Shown here: positions 1 to 11,357 of the stretch, piece after piece
Layout: each line of letters begins with the position of its first letter
Numbering within the stretch: position 1 is the stretch's first letter
NCBI GenBank assembly: GCA_963920575.1
Contig: OY986969.1
Location: 17,655,288-17,719,287 of the forward strand
From: Narthecium ossifragum
Taxonomy: Eukaryota; Streptophyta; Magnoliopsida; Dioscoreales; Nartheciaceae
DNA: 64,000 nt
Reading direction: 5' to 3'
Notes under the pieces: generated by a model
The model's input: the letters and a program-made list of their open reading frames with translations, nothing else
The model's database searches: none
Told to the model about the DNA's origin: nothing
Program-made: the position numbers and the translations under genes

Positions 1-199
1 CTATAAAAGGCATAGATGGTGACTTCTCATCAGGGACTCACCCCCCTTAGCCTTAGTGGCTCATTAGGACCATCTAATTAGTGACCTCTAAAAGGGTTGT
101 CTCAGATAACATTCAAGTGTTCAAAGTGACCTTCCAAAGTTGTGGGTTCCTCCATACAGGGTGGAACCATGAACCTCAATGCTAAAGAAGGAAGAAGAA

Positions 200-200
200 A

Positions 201-224
<24 letters not shown>
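200..224. repeat. (AG)n microsatellite
   Basis: About twelve AG units in a row inside a wider purine-rich stretch. On the minus strand it reads as CT repeats, as is common in plant 5' leaders, but no associated gene was found. Confidence 0.9.
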
Positions 225-231
<7 letters not shown>

Positions 232-578
232 GAAGGCAAAGGGTGTGCATGCAACTTTGCCTCCAATTCAAGCTCATATGATACAATAGCACTCTTTCCC
301 ATGTGAACTCCCCCTTTAGTTTCTCTCCCCTTCTCTCTCTCATCTCTTGGGTGCTTTTAAAAGCAAAGAGGAACACAGTATAATAAGATATACGAATCTA
401 CGGGGGGAAGCATTTGCATGGGGGGTTCAGCTGGTCCCCAAATGGAGAGGAAGGAATAAAGCAGACAAAAGCTAGAATGATTCCTTTCCACACAACATAA
501 GCATACTTGTATATTTATGGTCATCATTGCTGTTATAATTACTAGATTCTTGTATGAATTGATGAAGAGAAGGGCAGG

Positions 579-580
<2 letters not shown>

Positions 581-609
<29 letters not shown>
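581..609. repeat. 29-base poly(G) run
   Basis: An uninterrupted run of G on the plus strand directly after GGCAGGTT. It can form G-quadruplexes, and its exact length is a likely sequencing or assembly uncertainty. Confidence 0.9.
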
Positions 610-611
<2 letters not shown>

Positions 612-640
612 TGCATGCACTTGACCCAACTAGGGTGAAC

Positions 641-2395
641 AATAAGCTAGGTACTCAGGACGTCAGGGACAATTGCGTAGTTGACATGAAACATGTAGCC
701 TTCGCGAGCCAGCTAATCAGCATAAGCATTCTCTTCGCTAGGTATATAGTTGATTATGAATTCTGATAACCCGCGTGCCTCCCACCAGATATCCTGTACG
801 AGGTCCTTATTTTCGCCAGTCACTGGTGCACTGCCCTCTATCATCTGAACTCCGAAAAGTGAGTCACATTCGATCAGTAACCATTTGCAGTCTATTTGCA
901 CTGCTCCCTTGACGGCTATGAGGATGTCGTGGAGTTCTCCTTGCAATACGGAGTTGACAACTTGGCACACTACATCTGACCAAACGATCACGCCGTCGTC
1001 ATCAATGCACACAATTCCTAGGCCAGCAGTGCCAGTGCCAGTGTGAAACGATGCATTCGTTTGTATTCTCACTCCTCCAACGCGCATTGCTACATGGTTC
1101 CTCGTGCGCTGCAGTGATGCATTGTGCTCTTTGCCTTGCCAGACGATGAGTCGGGACAGATCGCGAATGTCATGGTGCTCCTCTCCCGCCACGAGCTTGC
1201 ATCTGTCTTTCCGTAACCACCATAGTCCATATGCGATCAATGAATTTTCCTTCCTGACTGCTTCAGACTTCCTGGGCCTGCACAGGTACTCAAAGCAAGA
1301 TATGATGTTGAGGTTGGAAACATGGAGGCAAGTGCCAGTTAGTACTCTTCCCCAGGTCTCTCGCGCAAACCAGCATCCAAAGATGAGGTGTTCTATGCTC
1401 TCGTCTTCAAGGCCACAGCGAGGGCATTCACATTCAGCAGAGATGCAGAGGTGCCATAGTGCTAGTCTGGTTGGAATCTTTCCATGAAGGATTCCAAAGA
1501 AAGAGATTCACACGAGGGGCCAGTTGGTGCCTTCCATTCGCTCCTCCACAGTTGGAAGTGATCTTCGTGTTTGGCACCCTCCAAGTGCTCGAGCATCTGA
1601 TAAGCAGAGGAGGTTGACAGCATTCCATCTTTGGCCCAAGTCCATCTTGGCGTAGTGTGTTCAGCTCGTGGCAGCGGAGTGGATGTGACCAGCTCCACCA
1701 TGCTCAGGTAGAAGATGAGGCTGAGCTTGCTTGTGTCCCATTGACCATCCTCTGTTATGAAATCGTCAACCGTCATGTTGAGAATTCCATCGTCCATCGC
1801 AATCAAGGTTGGGGAGGTGCTTAGAGGGCCATCACCTGTTCACCAATCTCTCATTATGTTGGCACAACACGTCCTCTTCGGTGTCCATCTGAGTCCTCTG
1901 CGTAGTGGCTCACAGGCTTTGCATATGAATCTCCCTAGGCTAGAAACAGAGCCGGCACCCCCAAGGATGGAAGAACTCTACTAGGCTTGTATTTGGCACG
2001 GCACATCGACATCTAGATGGATTCTCGTGCGTCAAGGAAAGATGTGGAGCACTTCATCCTTAAGGCTTATTGCCATCTTTTGAGGTTTTTAAGGCTGAGA
2101 CCCCCTTCCATCTTGTGTTGACATACAACATCCCAAGCAACCGTGGACAGACCTCCTCTTCTCCCTTGCCAAAGGAACTCACGTGATAATCCTGAAATTT
2201 TGTTAAGGATAAATAGTGGAGTAGGGATAGAAGACATTACAAACACCAGTATTGCTTGAAGAATAGATTGGACGAGCACGACACGTCCCGCTGCCACTTT
2301 ATTTGGGTTGCGCCAGCTAGAGAGTTGCCTTTGGACAACATCGAGGATGAAGGTGAAGTCTTTGGTATACACCCTTTTCGAGTCCAGAGGTACAC
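641..2395 (-). mobile_element. L1-type LINE remnant, 3' half (RT end, zinc knuckle, RNase H)
   Basis: Read on the minus strand from 2395 downward, three broken frames follow the order of plant L1-like non-LTR retrotransposons that carry RNase H. First (about 2390-2067) comes the end of the reverse transcriptase, with the typical text SSWRNPNKVAAGRVVLVQSI and a GGLSLKNLKRW motif. Next (about 1806-1434) is the region between RT and the zinc-binding domain (TPRWTWAKDGMLSTSSAY). Last (about 1240-640) is an RNase H-like domain with GLGIVCIDDDG, an ECDS motif and a terminal IPSEENAYAD. Frameshifts and stops separate the frames, so this is a dead copy. The RT portion is interrupted at 2395 by a solo LTR and resumes at 7148. 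Domain order and motifs are seen directly; the clade name is from family knowledge. Confidence 0.8.
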
Positions 2396-3145
2396 TGTCG
2401 CGCCCCGACCCGCGAAAGCCCAACCGGGTCAGGCGACGCTATCCGGAACCTAACGAAACGAGCAAAATTTGGCGAGGGTTCCCTCTAACCTATTGGTCTC
2501 CCTAAACATTTCACCAAAACACCCTCAATTAAAAGACAATAATTTAACAAGTCTCGAACCCATGATTTACAAATCCAAAACGAGTTTAATATACATATCC
2601 TCGGAGAGGGAAAGATTCAAATACAACATTACTCCCGTAGGGGGCTATCTAACATAGGTTTAAAGCTGTAAAAGATCGCCACCTCTCAAACTCCGTCTGG
2701 CGCCGCCGCACCGCCGACCAACTGCCCGGTAGGGGCCACCGAAGAGGAGCTAGCGCCTACACCTGTAAAACGCAGCCTGGGTAGGAGTGAGCAACTAAGC
2801 TCAGCAGGGAAACTACATTACGACACACAGAAGGAAGAGGGAAACGCAACAGTGTCACCCTCAAGTAAGACCTGGGTGTATACAGAGGCTCCATAACCCC
2901 ACTGCGTGTCCCTGAGGCCCACGATCATGGTCTTCCATAAGAACTGGTCACATGACAGGTCACACTCATTAAGCAAGAACTAACACTGCTGGCCCACAAG
3001 CAGGGAACGCCACTGCTGGCCCACAAGCAGGGAACGACACTGCAGGCGGGAAATGACACCGCTGAGTAGGCAACACCTCTACTCAAGGGTCAACACAGTG
3101 GGACACCGGCTACACCTCAGCATCCGACTCGAGGCTGACACGACC

Positions 3146-5518
3146 TGTGAGGACCTGCCCCTCTTTTTCCTTTGGCTTGTTGTTGACCCAAGGGCAATTT
3201 GGGAAATTGCGCCTTGGCAGTCGTTTCACACTGGGTGTACATACACAGACCTTGTTTGGTGCTTGTGTTTGTTTAGAAAGGTTAGGTGGACCCGGGATCG
3301 GAAGTTCTTGGCTTTGGCCTGAGTCTCAGCCCAAGGTTGTCGTTCTGGGCAATGGAGATCGATCTGCATGGCATGGAGATCGATCTCTCTGTGCCTGGAA
3401 GTCGTTGGTGGTGGCGTTCGAAGGACGGCCACGGCGATGGCCGTCGCTTCCCCTGTCAGGGGAGGGGAGACTTTTGCTCCCCTCCTTCGCCTTTCCCCCG
3501 CCTTCGCCGGCTTTCCCCCGGCCTTACCCCCTTCCCCTCCTCCTTCCTTTCCTTCTCTTCTTCCTTCTTCCTCCTCGCGAGAGCTCTGCTTCCCCTGTTC
3601 CGGCTGAGAGCTTCCTCTTCGCCGTTCTCCCTCCTCCGGCCACCGTTCTTGGAGCTTGAAGGCTCGTTGGAACCGTGACGGCGTGAGGAAGATCCTAGGC
3701 TTGGCCTCGCGGATTGAAGCTGCTCTGAGGAGGTAGGGTTCTCACTCAAAGCTCCGGCTGTTTTGAGGGTTTGAAATCCGGATTTGAATTCGATAGATCT
3801 TCTTGTGGAGTTGATGTTTTTCGGTTTTGAAGCCTTGAGGAGCTTCGTGGCACTTGGATCTACCAGCCCACCTAGTTTGGTGAGGTGTGGTTGAGGTTTC
3901 CGGCGGTATTTCTTCGCCGTCCGGCCGCCGGTGAACCCAATCCAGATCGATCTCATGGGATGAGATCGATCTCGTTTGGGGTGGCACGCTCCGCCCGAGC
4001 GAGAGCGATCTCCCTGGGAGGGAGATCGATCTCGTGGCGATTGGCGTCGGTACGTCAAGGGTCACATACGAGATCGATCTTCATATGGGTGGAGATCGAT
4101 CCCGTTGGGATGACCAGGACGGGTGCTTCTAGCCTCGAGGAAGATCGATCTCATTGCTATATGATATCGATCTCCTTCGGTGCAGAGAGGGTTTTTACTT
4201 GCTTTAAGTGCTGTTTTGCCCTCGGGGCTTCGCCTGCAAGTGGTTTTGACGGTTTTGCCCTCGGGGCTTAACATGTTGCCTATCATGCTTATTGTTTACT
4301 GCTTTGTGGTTAACCGAGGGAGTAATGAACCCTCGGGAATGCTTAGTATAATTGGGCCATGGGTTATGCCCTCTTACCGCTTTAATGGTGAACCGAAGGA
4401 GTCATGACCCTCGGGAGTGGTTAGTATAAATGGGCCGAAGGTGTGCCCTTGTTGTGTTGTTTGTTACTGCTTTATATTTATCTTGCCCTGCTTCCTGTGC
4501 ATTAGACATGCTAAGCTAGACTGGGTGGGGTTGACCCATGAACTTCGGTGATCAAAGGCTAAGTGGTAGATGCCGTTACCCCGACTTGTATCCCCATGCT
4601 GGTGTTCAGTATGGGCAAGGGTGTCCTACAGGTATCGTCTGGCCCACCCTGTGTCAGGGACCGTCGGAGGTAGCCCAGTCCTTGAGTAGTGGCTATCGGA
4701 GGGATGTACGTTGGACAGGAACCCTGGGGGGGGGGGGGAAGACATCGATGGAATCGATGGACTCCCTGGCTAGACTTAGTCTTTAGTCAGGAGTTGGGGG
4801 TCCTGGTGGCTCTGTGGCTTGGAGTACCAAGAGATGGTAGTCTTAACCTCGGTCGTTCCGCCAAGTGTGGAGATCCCGCTTGAAGAAGGGTGTCCTACTG
4901 GTAGCATCATGTCCACCCTGTGTCAGGGATCGTCGGAGTTGCCCACCCCTGAGCAGCGGTTGTCGGAGGGGCGTACTTGGGACAGGAGCCCTTCGGGTTA
5001 TTGATGGGATTTATGGGATCCTTGGCAAGCCTCAGTACTTGGCTTCAGAGTTGGTTCGTTTGGGTTTGCCTTCTTAGCGAGAGTGGTAGAGTAGGACCCT
5101 GCTGAGCTATTGCTCATTCCTACCTGGACTATGTTGTTTGCATGTGCGGGTCCCAGCTCCTCTCCGGTGCTTCTCCGTCGGTTGTCTCGTGGTGGCGCGC
5201 CGGCTCCTGACCATGTCTGAGGGTCAGGATGGTTTTGTTTGTGCGTTTGCGGAGACCCCGGTGGGTGCTGTAGCTTTTTGGGGACTGTTGATCCCTTGTA
5301 AACCTTGTTGTACTAGAACTCTGTTTAACTCTATTATGTCTGTTTGTAATAGTTGTTAATAGATGTTGTAGTAGTTGCTTCCGCCTTGTGCTTGCTGGCA
5401 ACTGTTTCCGCCAGCAGTGTGTTAGTCTCAACTGTTTCTGCCAGTTGAGGCTAGTAGATGTAGGTTTTTCCCCCTCGTGTCCCGGCCCGGTCTGGGTTCT
5501 GCGGGTCGGGGCGCGACA
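3146..5518 (+). mobile_element. Solo LTR nested in the reverse solo LTR
   Basis: It begins TGTGAGGACCTGCCCC and ends GGTCGGGGCGCGACA, with the 5-bp duplication CGACC on both sides (3141-3145 and 5519-5523). Outside these points the host LTR continues without a gap. Length is 2373 bp. It contains perfect short hairpins at 3945-3971 and 4006-4028, a roughly 115-bp repeated block around 4200-4440 (text like CCCTCGGG...TTAGTATAA), a longer repeat seen at about 4620-4730 and again at 4889-4998, and a G13 run at 4726-4738. No coding capacity is expected. Confidence 0.92.
3945..4028. repeat. Two perfect GATCGATC-type hairpins
   Basis: Arms 3945-3956 and 3960-3971 (12 bp, loop GGG), and arms 4006-4015 and 4019-4028 (10 bp, loop GGG), are perfectly complementary. 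They belong to the hairpin arrays found in several LTR families of this window. Confidence 0.85.
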
Positions 5519-7147
5519 CGACCTCTACAATCATCAAGCAATAGGTGTACCAGTCATCTAAGCCTATCACCAAGTCCGACTGGACACCACAATTCAAACC
5601 GGGTCCAAACTACCCAACCCCGGTCCTAGGGCTAAATCCGAGCTTCCAGCCTCGGGATAATGACCCACAGATCGCCCACGCCCTAACCATGCAACTAATG
5701 CACAATAGGAATGTATGTGATGAACATACACATTTATACAGTTAAAGCATGCAGCAATATGTGATGATAGCATAACACGGTCTGGGCTCGGCACACTGCC
5801 GCCCTGAGGTGGTGAACATGATATTTAAGGTCTGGGACTGCTGTAGTGGTACACCACCAACTGCCAGCCAGTCCACCAACAACTTGCATCGAGAAGCAGC
5901 CCCGCAAACAACAGAGACAAACCACGCAGGTAAAAGCCCTCGGCGCACGCCGGCATGCAAGGCTAAGGAAAGCAATAGGGTCACTCGCCCGCTTATTCTA
6001 AACAACCCAGGAGTCAACACTCTCCTTGTTCACCACTGCCCCTAATATGGGGCTAGCATGCTTAAGAGTATGTATAAGATATAAAGCTATAAAGAAAACT
6101 GTACATACAAAGCCCCCGTGGGCAAAACCAAGAAAATCCCTCTCTGTCCTGAAAGGATCGATCATTTCCTTAAGGAAGGATCGATCATCCCAATAACAGA
6201 GAGATTTCCCTTCCTGTCAAGCCAAAGAAGATCGATCCTTCCTCCCAGGAAGATCGATCATCCTCGCGACAGAGGGCACCCTCTTGCCGCGCCAAGGAAT
6301 ATCGATCCTTCCTCCCAGGAAGATCGATCCTCCTCGCGACAAGGGGGATCCCATGCTACCCAAGGCACACGATCGATCATCTCCAATCATATGATCGATT
6401 TTTCATCGGGTTCCACATGACCAACAAAGAAGGATCAATCTTTCACCAAGAAAGATCGATCTTGTTGGGTTCTCCGGCGAACCTCCTGCGAGAAATACCG
6501 TCAGAAAACTCTATCAAATCCCACAAAACTCTGGGATCTGGTAGTACGAAAGATCACGAGTCCAAAACCGGTGGTAATACTACAAACTAACATGTATTCA
6601 TCAAGATCTAAGAAAAACAAGCTTCAATCAAACTCAACTCACAAAACCGGAAAAGAAAAATAGGTAGGATTCCTACCTAGGCAATAGCTATTTCAATCCA
6701 AGCTGCTAGGCCTTGGATCGTCCCAAATCTCTCCAAAATCCGGCGTCTCTGAGCTCAAGAATGCGGATTTCAAAAGGGATTCAAGGAAGAGGGTTATGTC
6801 CATTTTATAGACAAACAAACCGACCTATGAAAGATCGATCCTTCCCTGAGGGAAGATCGATCCTTCATGACGATCACACCTTGACTTTCTGGCATCAAAA
6901 GATCGATCTTCTAGCAAGGAAAGATCGATCCTTTAAGTGCAGAAAGCTAGACATGGGCTAAAACTTAAGCCCAAGCCCGGATCTTTCGATCCCGGGTCCA
7001 CCTAACCTTTCTAAACAAACACTAACACAACCAAGGTCAGTGTGTGCACACGCGGGTGTGAAACAAACCAACAAGACGCAATTTACCAAATTGCCCTTGC
7101 GGTCTACAACGAACCACAGGGGTAGAGGGGCAGATCCTCACATACAC

Positions 7148-7460
7148 CTAGGTATCACGACAGTCCTTTCTACCTGGAGAAGCCGAGAAGTTGGGAGAGC
7201 ATAGGTCTACGTGGGACAGAGGTGAAAGGTGAGAATTTTATACTAGATTTCTCCAAGATGATCTGTAATCCTGACATCTTCTTATAGCGTTGTAGCATGT
7301 TGAGAAGTTTCCTTGCTTGCTCTGGTCTCGTAGTGGTGATGAAGAGACAATCGTCAGTGTATAAGAGATGGCTGACTCAGAGGGAGGAGCTCGGATAAGT
7401 GACACCTTCAAGAGCGATCTTCTCGCAGTGCACTTGATCTTGGTGATCAGGAGAGGCAGG
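7148..7460 (-). mobile_element. L1-type LINE remnant, RT core
   Basis: This continues the LINE across the solo LTR. On the minus strand it encodes VSHLLYTDDCLFITTTRPEQ followed by a KLLNMLQRYKKMSGLQI stretch. That is the RT active-site motif (here YTDD instead of the usual FADD or YADD) and the text after it in plant L1-like elements. A stop codon lies a few residues before the motif, so the copy is not functional. The upstream boundary is not clear; similarity is lost near 7460. Confidence 0.78.
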
Positions 7461-8101
7461 ACATAATGATTCAGCCATAATCACATTAATTTCTTTTTTG
7501 AGCTGGTTGCTCAGGCTAGTGTATACTTCATATTCCATGCATAGGGATTCTGGCAACAGGGATCCCCTTCCAGATGTTCCACCCCTTCCTCAGTGGTATG
7601 CCTTCAAATTATTATTGAATATTTCGGTCTTGGGGTCAAAAGAAACATTGAACTGCAAACATGAAGCACTTTAATCAAATAAGGGACAAGAATTTAAACT
7701 GCAGCTTATCAACCATATACATTGACAACATACTGCTAAACAGAACTATAATTGAATATATAAACTCACTCCTTTCTATTTGAGTTGAGTGATCAGAGTT
7801 AATATTGGAGTTGAGTCTAGAGGTCTAAAAGAACCTAACCATTCAATCGAGAAGCTTAAGCAAGTAGATGAGGAAGATGAAGTTCATATTAATATAATCT
7901 AACATGCCACCTCAGGTATCGAATGATCATGAGTTCTCATAAGTGAATATTTAATTAAAACAGCGGCAGCGGATTGTGTGACACATGATCTCTAGTCACA
8001 TATCATGAAAGAACTCTAACTAATCACCCAAAAAAGCTTGTGCATGTCGACGAGGGTCATAGTCTAACAAGTTTTAAGCATTGTCTCACACATTCCGCTC
8101 C
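7461..8101. other. Intergenic, no confident gene
   Basis: Mixed-composition sequence. On the minus strand a short open stretch (about 7500-7650), preceded by an acceptor-like TTTGCAG, could be an orphan exon or a gene fragment. It is interrupted by a stop and I do not recognise it. The rest is AT-rich with nothing identifiable. Confidence 0.4.
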
Positions 8102-8104
8102 TTA

Positions 8105-8830
8105 GCCGCCATTTGGTTTAGGAATAAGGGTGGAATAACCCCCTTATTCCCTAGTTTATTCCCAAATACCATTGGATTAAAAAGAAGAATAGGGTGGGAT
8201 AAGATCTCAAACCCAGCTTACAAAGTTATCCCCACTTTTGAAACTAGGGTTAAGATGGGAATTGAGAATTTTGTTAAATAACTAATTAGATTTTGATTTT
8301 ACCTTTACATAAATATGAGTAGAAAAAATAAATACTTTAACGTTATTACATCACGATTCCTGAGACGACACAAATCCTGAGACACATGCATAACATAATC
8401 TAGTTACGAATTTTCATATTAATCGGTACAACATGAGAGGTATGATTAAATTAAATTAATATATTAGTTTTTAAAATATAATATAATGGAGAATATGTAT
8501 AATATTTTATATATTGTATTTCATAATCAGTAATATATATTACATAACATTTTTTATTATTTAATATGAATTATATGTTATAGTATATTGTATATATATT
8601 ATACTATATTTGTGGCACAAACATCGATGCATCTATACTTTGAAAATTATAATCGAAAATATAAATGAAAACCTTAATAATCATAAAATTAAAAATATAA
8701 ACATATATATATATCCATGTTCTACATTTTACCTCCAATATTTTTCGTTTCCCAAATAATCATTACTTTACACTCACTTCTCCTATCCCAAAAAATTCCT
8801 TAATTACCTTTCCCTTTAACAAACGCCACT
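8105..8830. mobile_element. Candidate MITE-type element 1 (TTA target duplication)
   Basis: The left end, GCCGCCATTTGGTTTAGGAA, and the reverse complement of the right end, AGTGGCGTTTGTTAAAGGGAA, are imperfect inverted repeats. TTA lies on both outer sides (8102-8104 and 8831-8833). The interior is very AT-rich with no coding frame. Length (726 bp), ends and target site match the candidate at 10276-10989, so the two look like diverged members of one family. A TTA duplication and TTTGG-bearing ends fit PIF/Harbinger (Tourist-like) elements. The repeats are imperfect, so the assignment is moderate. Confidence 0.55.
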
Positions 8831-8833
8831 TTA

Positions 8834-9022
8834 AAGATTAAATAATCTAAAAGAGTTTTCAGGATATATTTATACAATAAGGGGTATTAAAAAAGCCATA
8901 TAAATGAAGGTTGATGGGATTGCTTGAGATTAATCAGACGTGAATAATATTCACAGAGCTTTTTCTAAACCATATATACCTAACGCAACAAGAAAAGGGT
9001 CAGACTAGGACATATCATTGTT
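8834..9022. other. AT-rich spacer
   Basis: Nothing recognisable; it separates two candidate transposable elements. Confidence 0.5.
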
Positions 9023-9735
9023 AGAGCATTCCTGACAGATTCCCTATCACATTTTCTATCTTTAAATTTAGAGAATATGATTAGAAAGTGTTATCCAACA
9101 GATTCTCTATCCCTATAGTCATTCCATATCTCATTCCCTAAAACCAATCAGGTTCCTTACGTTAAGGGAATCAAAAAGCATTCCCTATATTTTAAAATAA
9201 TATTATTTTATATATTCTCTTCTCAACTCCTCTCTCTTTCGAGTCCCCCCAACGGACTCCTCCCACCCTCGAGCTTCGTCCGACCTCGCCAAGCCCATCG
9301 TGCTAGGCTCTCCCATCGCGCCGACCTCTCCCATCGTCCTGACCTATCGCATCGCGCCGGCCTCTCCCATTGTCCCGACCTCCCTCGACCTCTTCTCACA
9401 GCTTCCCCAACACCAAGCTCCATTGCGCTGCCCTGATCTCTTCGACGTCGACCTCTTCTCACCGCTTCCTCGACGCTAAGCTCCATTGTGCTGCCCTGAT
9501 CTCCTTCGTCGAAGATGTATGATAGGAATCCTAATTGATCTCCTTCGTTGAAGATGAATGTTGTGTATGATTTATAGTTTGATGTTGCCCATCATCATCA
9601 ATGTTTAGTGTATGGTTGAACAATATAGAAAATTTGTTGGTTGAATAAGTCAAAAAAGTGATTCATTATATTAAAGAATGACGTCAAATGATATTAAAGC
9701 ATGGACCGGAATAGAGAAGCGGTCGGGGATGCTCT
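9023..9735. mobile_element. Candidate terminal-inverted-repeat element with GC-rich core
   Basis: The left end AGAGCATTCCTGACAGATTC and the reverse complement of the right end AGAGCATCCCCGACCGCTTC match at most positions over about 26 bp, so the ends are inverted repeats. No clear target duplication was found. The core (about 9230-9500) is unexpectedly GC-rich and pyrimidine-rich in an AT-rich neighbourhood. It contains two roughly 60-bp tandem units (about 9383-9447 and 9448-9505, text like GCTCCATTGTGCTGCCCTGA). This could be a captured genomic fragment. Superfamily not assigned. Confidence 0.5.
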
Positions 9736-10272
9736 CATATGAGGTCCAATAAATGTTCTAATTACTCCTATCAACCCACGGACTGTAGTTCCAATCAAGA
9801 CTGAGTGCATTCGAGTCAGAACATTACTGATTTCATCTGAGTCTGAACCATGAAATCAAATCCATGAACACTCTCGAAATTGGTGCCTAATGTGACCTTC
9901 CACACAGGATCTAGCCATTAAGATAAAAGTTTTGAAACGACCGCCTTGTTTTCAGGTGTTATATGATATTGCTAGAATTGCATGTTGTAATGTGAAATTC
10001 AGCATATTTTGAAAAGACCGGAAATGATATTAAATTAGGTTTTCCAGGTCTAATATTGAATCAAGACTCCTTTTGCCTCATTAAATTAATACTTTATGCA
10101 TCTGAAAATTCTCAAAGAATTTGAACAAAGAATTATATTAAAATATAATTAAAATAAATATCGTAGATTCCAAGCAAACAGTAAAATTGCCGGTCAATAG
10201 CTTCCACGGATAGGCAGAGACAAGTCGATATCATCCCACAAAACTAGAACCGGTGTCGATAGTTTCACACGC
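9736..10272. other. AT-rich intergenic
   Basis: No gene or repeat recognised on either strand. Confidence 0.5.
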
Positions 10273-10275
10273 TTA

Positions 10276-10989
10276 GCCCTCATTTGGCTAGGAAATAGGG
10301 TGGGGTTAACCCCTTTATACCCGTCTTTATCCCTAAACATTTTACAGGAATGTTTATATGTTTAATGTTAACATATAAACATTTTTTATATGTTTTTATG
10401 ATCATGTAAAAACATTTTCATTTACATAGTGTATTAAATATTATTATTATTATATTTAATATAATAATAATATTATTGAATAAAATGTTTCATGTGTTGA
10501 CAATAGTTTAGGAGCAAGCTTTGATAGGAGAGGGATTCGCTGGTGGAGGCGTCGAACAAGGTGGGCTAGATGGTAATATTATACTTTATTATAATATATT
10601 TTTATTCTATTTTATATAATGATATAATAATATAAATTTTTTACGGTTTACGCACAAATGTCGAAAACTTAACTTATTAATTTATTCAAATATTATAATC
10701 TTCGACGCGAAACGTGTCAAGATTTTTTTTATTTTTAATCAAATTCTCAATATATTCTATTTAAGGATATTTTCGGTATTTACTAATAATAAAATACAAT
10801 TCCTATGCGTATCTCACCTTATACAATCAAATATCATTTTTTTATTTCAAACAATTATTATTGGTTTTTTCATGTTTTTCAACCTAACACCATAAATGAA
10901 TACTTTATCCCCCGACTCATTATGCCCATTTTTTTAACTCCAACGCTTCGACGAGCAAATCCCACTCCAATCCCGCTACCAAACCGCCC
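10276..10989. mobile_element. Candidate MITE-type element 2, upstream of BAM3
   Basis: It begins GCCCTCATTTGGCTAGGAAA, and the reverse complement of its end is GGGCGGTTTGGTAGCGGGAT. TTA flanks both sides (10273-10275 and 10990-10992). Length is 714 bp, with an AT-rich non-coding interior. It resembles the 8105-8830 element in ends, size and target site. Its right end lies 368 bp before the BAM3 start codon, so it sits in or next to the promoter. Confidence 0.55.
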
Positions 10990-10992
10990 TTA

Positions 10993-11357
10993 AACTCGAT
11001 CTGCCAACCTCTGGCTAGTTTTCCCTGCTAAATTAACCCCCTTCAAAAGCCCCCCTCCTGCCTTGCTTTATACCACAACCCTGCTGCTCCTCACACACAT
11101 CAAAGAGAGATCACTTAAAAGAAGCTCGCTCTCTCAAAGCTCTTCCCCTCAACTAAAAAGAGGTACCAATCTCTCATCTCCTAGCTCCCTTCTATGTGAA
11201 GTCTCCTCCTCCTCAAAATGCCCACTTCTCCACCACCACCACCACTCCATAGTACTGAACCTTCCCAGATTCCTCAGCCTTTCCCTTTCCCACCCCATAA
11301 AATCTCATCTCATCTCATCACCCCCTAAACACCATCTCCATTTCCAAACATATCCAA
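10993..11357 (+). promoter_or_regulatory. BAM3 proximal promoter and pyrimidine-rich leader
   Basis: A TATA-like TTTATA at 11067-11072 is followed by CT-rich sequence typical of a plant 5' leader, up to the start codon at 11358. Several short open frames in this leader are shadows. The transcription start is inferred, not seen. The stretch left for promoter function between the transposon-like element and the TATA-like box is only about 75 bp. Confidence 0.45.

Larger units (their letters stand above)
1..640. other. Unassigned left edge with simple repeats
   Basis: No gene is recognisable on either strand. The stretch holds an AG dinucleotide run and a 29-base G run (listed separately). Short open frames here are low-complexity translations of these repeats. 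The right part may be the 3' tail region of the LINE remnant that follows on the minus strand, but no poly(A) tail or target duplication is visible. Confidence 0.4.
2396..7142 (-). mobile_element. Solo LTR, chromovirus-like family, inserted in the LINE
   Basis: The segment starts TGTCGCGCCCCGACCCG and ends CAGATCCTCACA, which is the reverse complement of the TGTGAGGAC...GGGGCGCGACA LTR found many times in this window. It is flanked on both sides by TACAC (2391-2395 and 7143-7147), a 5-bp target duplication, and LINE sequence continues on each side. Without the nested solo LTR (3146-5518 plus its duplication) the element is about 2.37 kb, the same as its relatives. A minus-strand TATA box lies at 6803-6809. 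Pairs of GATCGATC repeats forming inverted repeats sit at about 6156-6480 and 6833-6930. No internal region remains, so it arose by LTR-LTR recombination. Confidence 0.9.

Noticed and set aside
7500..7660. Possible minus-strand exon after an acceptor-like site
   Set aside because: A stop interrupts it, no partner exon or known protein was recognised; mentioned only in the spacer description.
9736..9740. CATAT on both sides of the 9023-9735 element as a target duplication
   Set aside because: On the left CATAT lies several bases away from the inverted repeat (about 9011), so it does not abut both ends.
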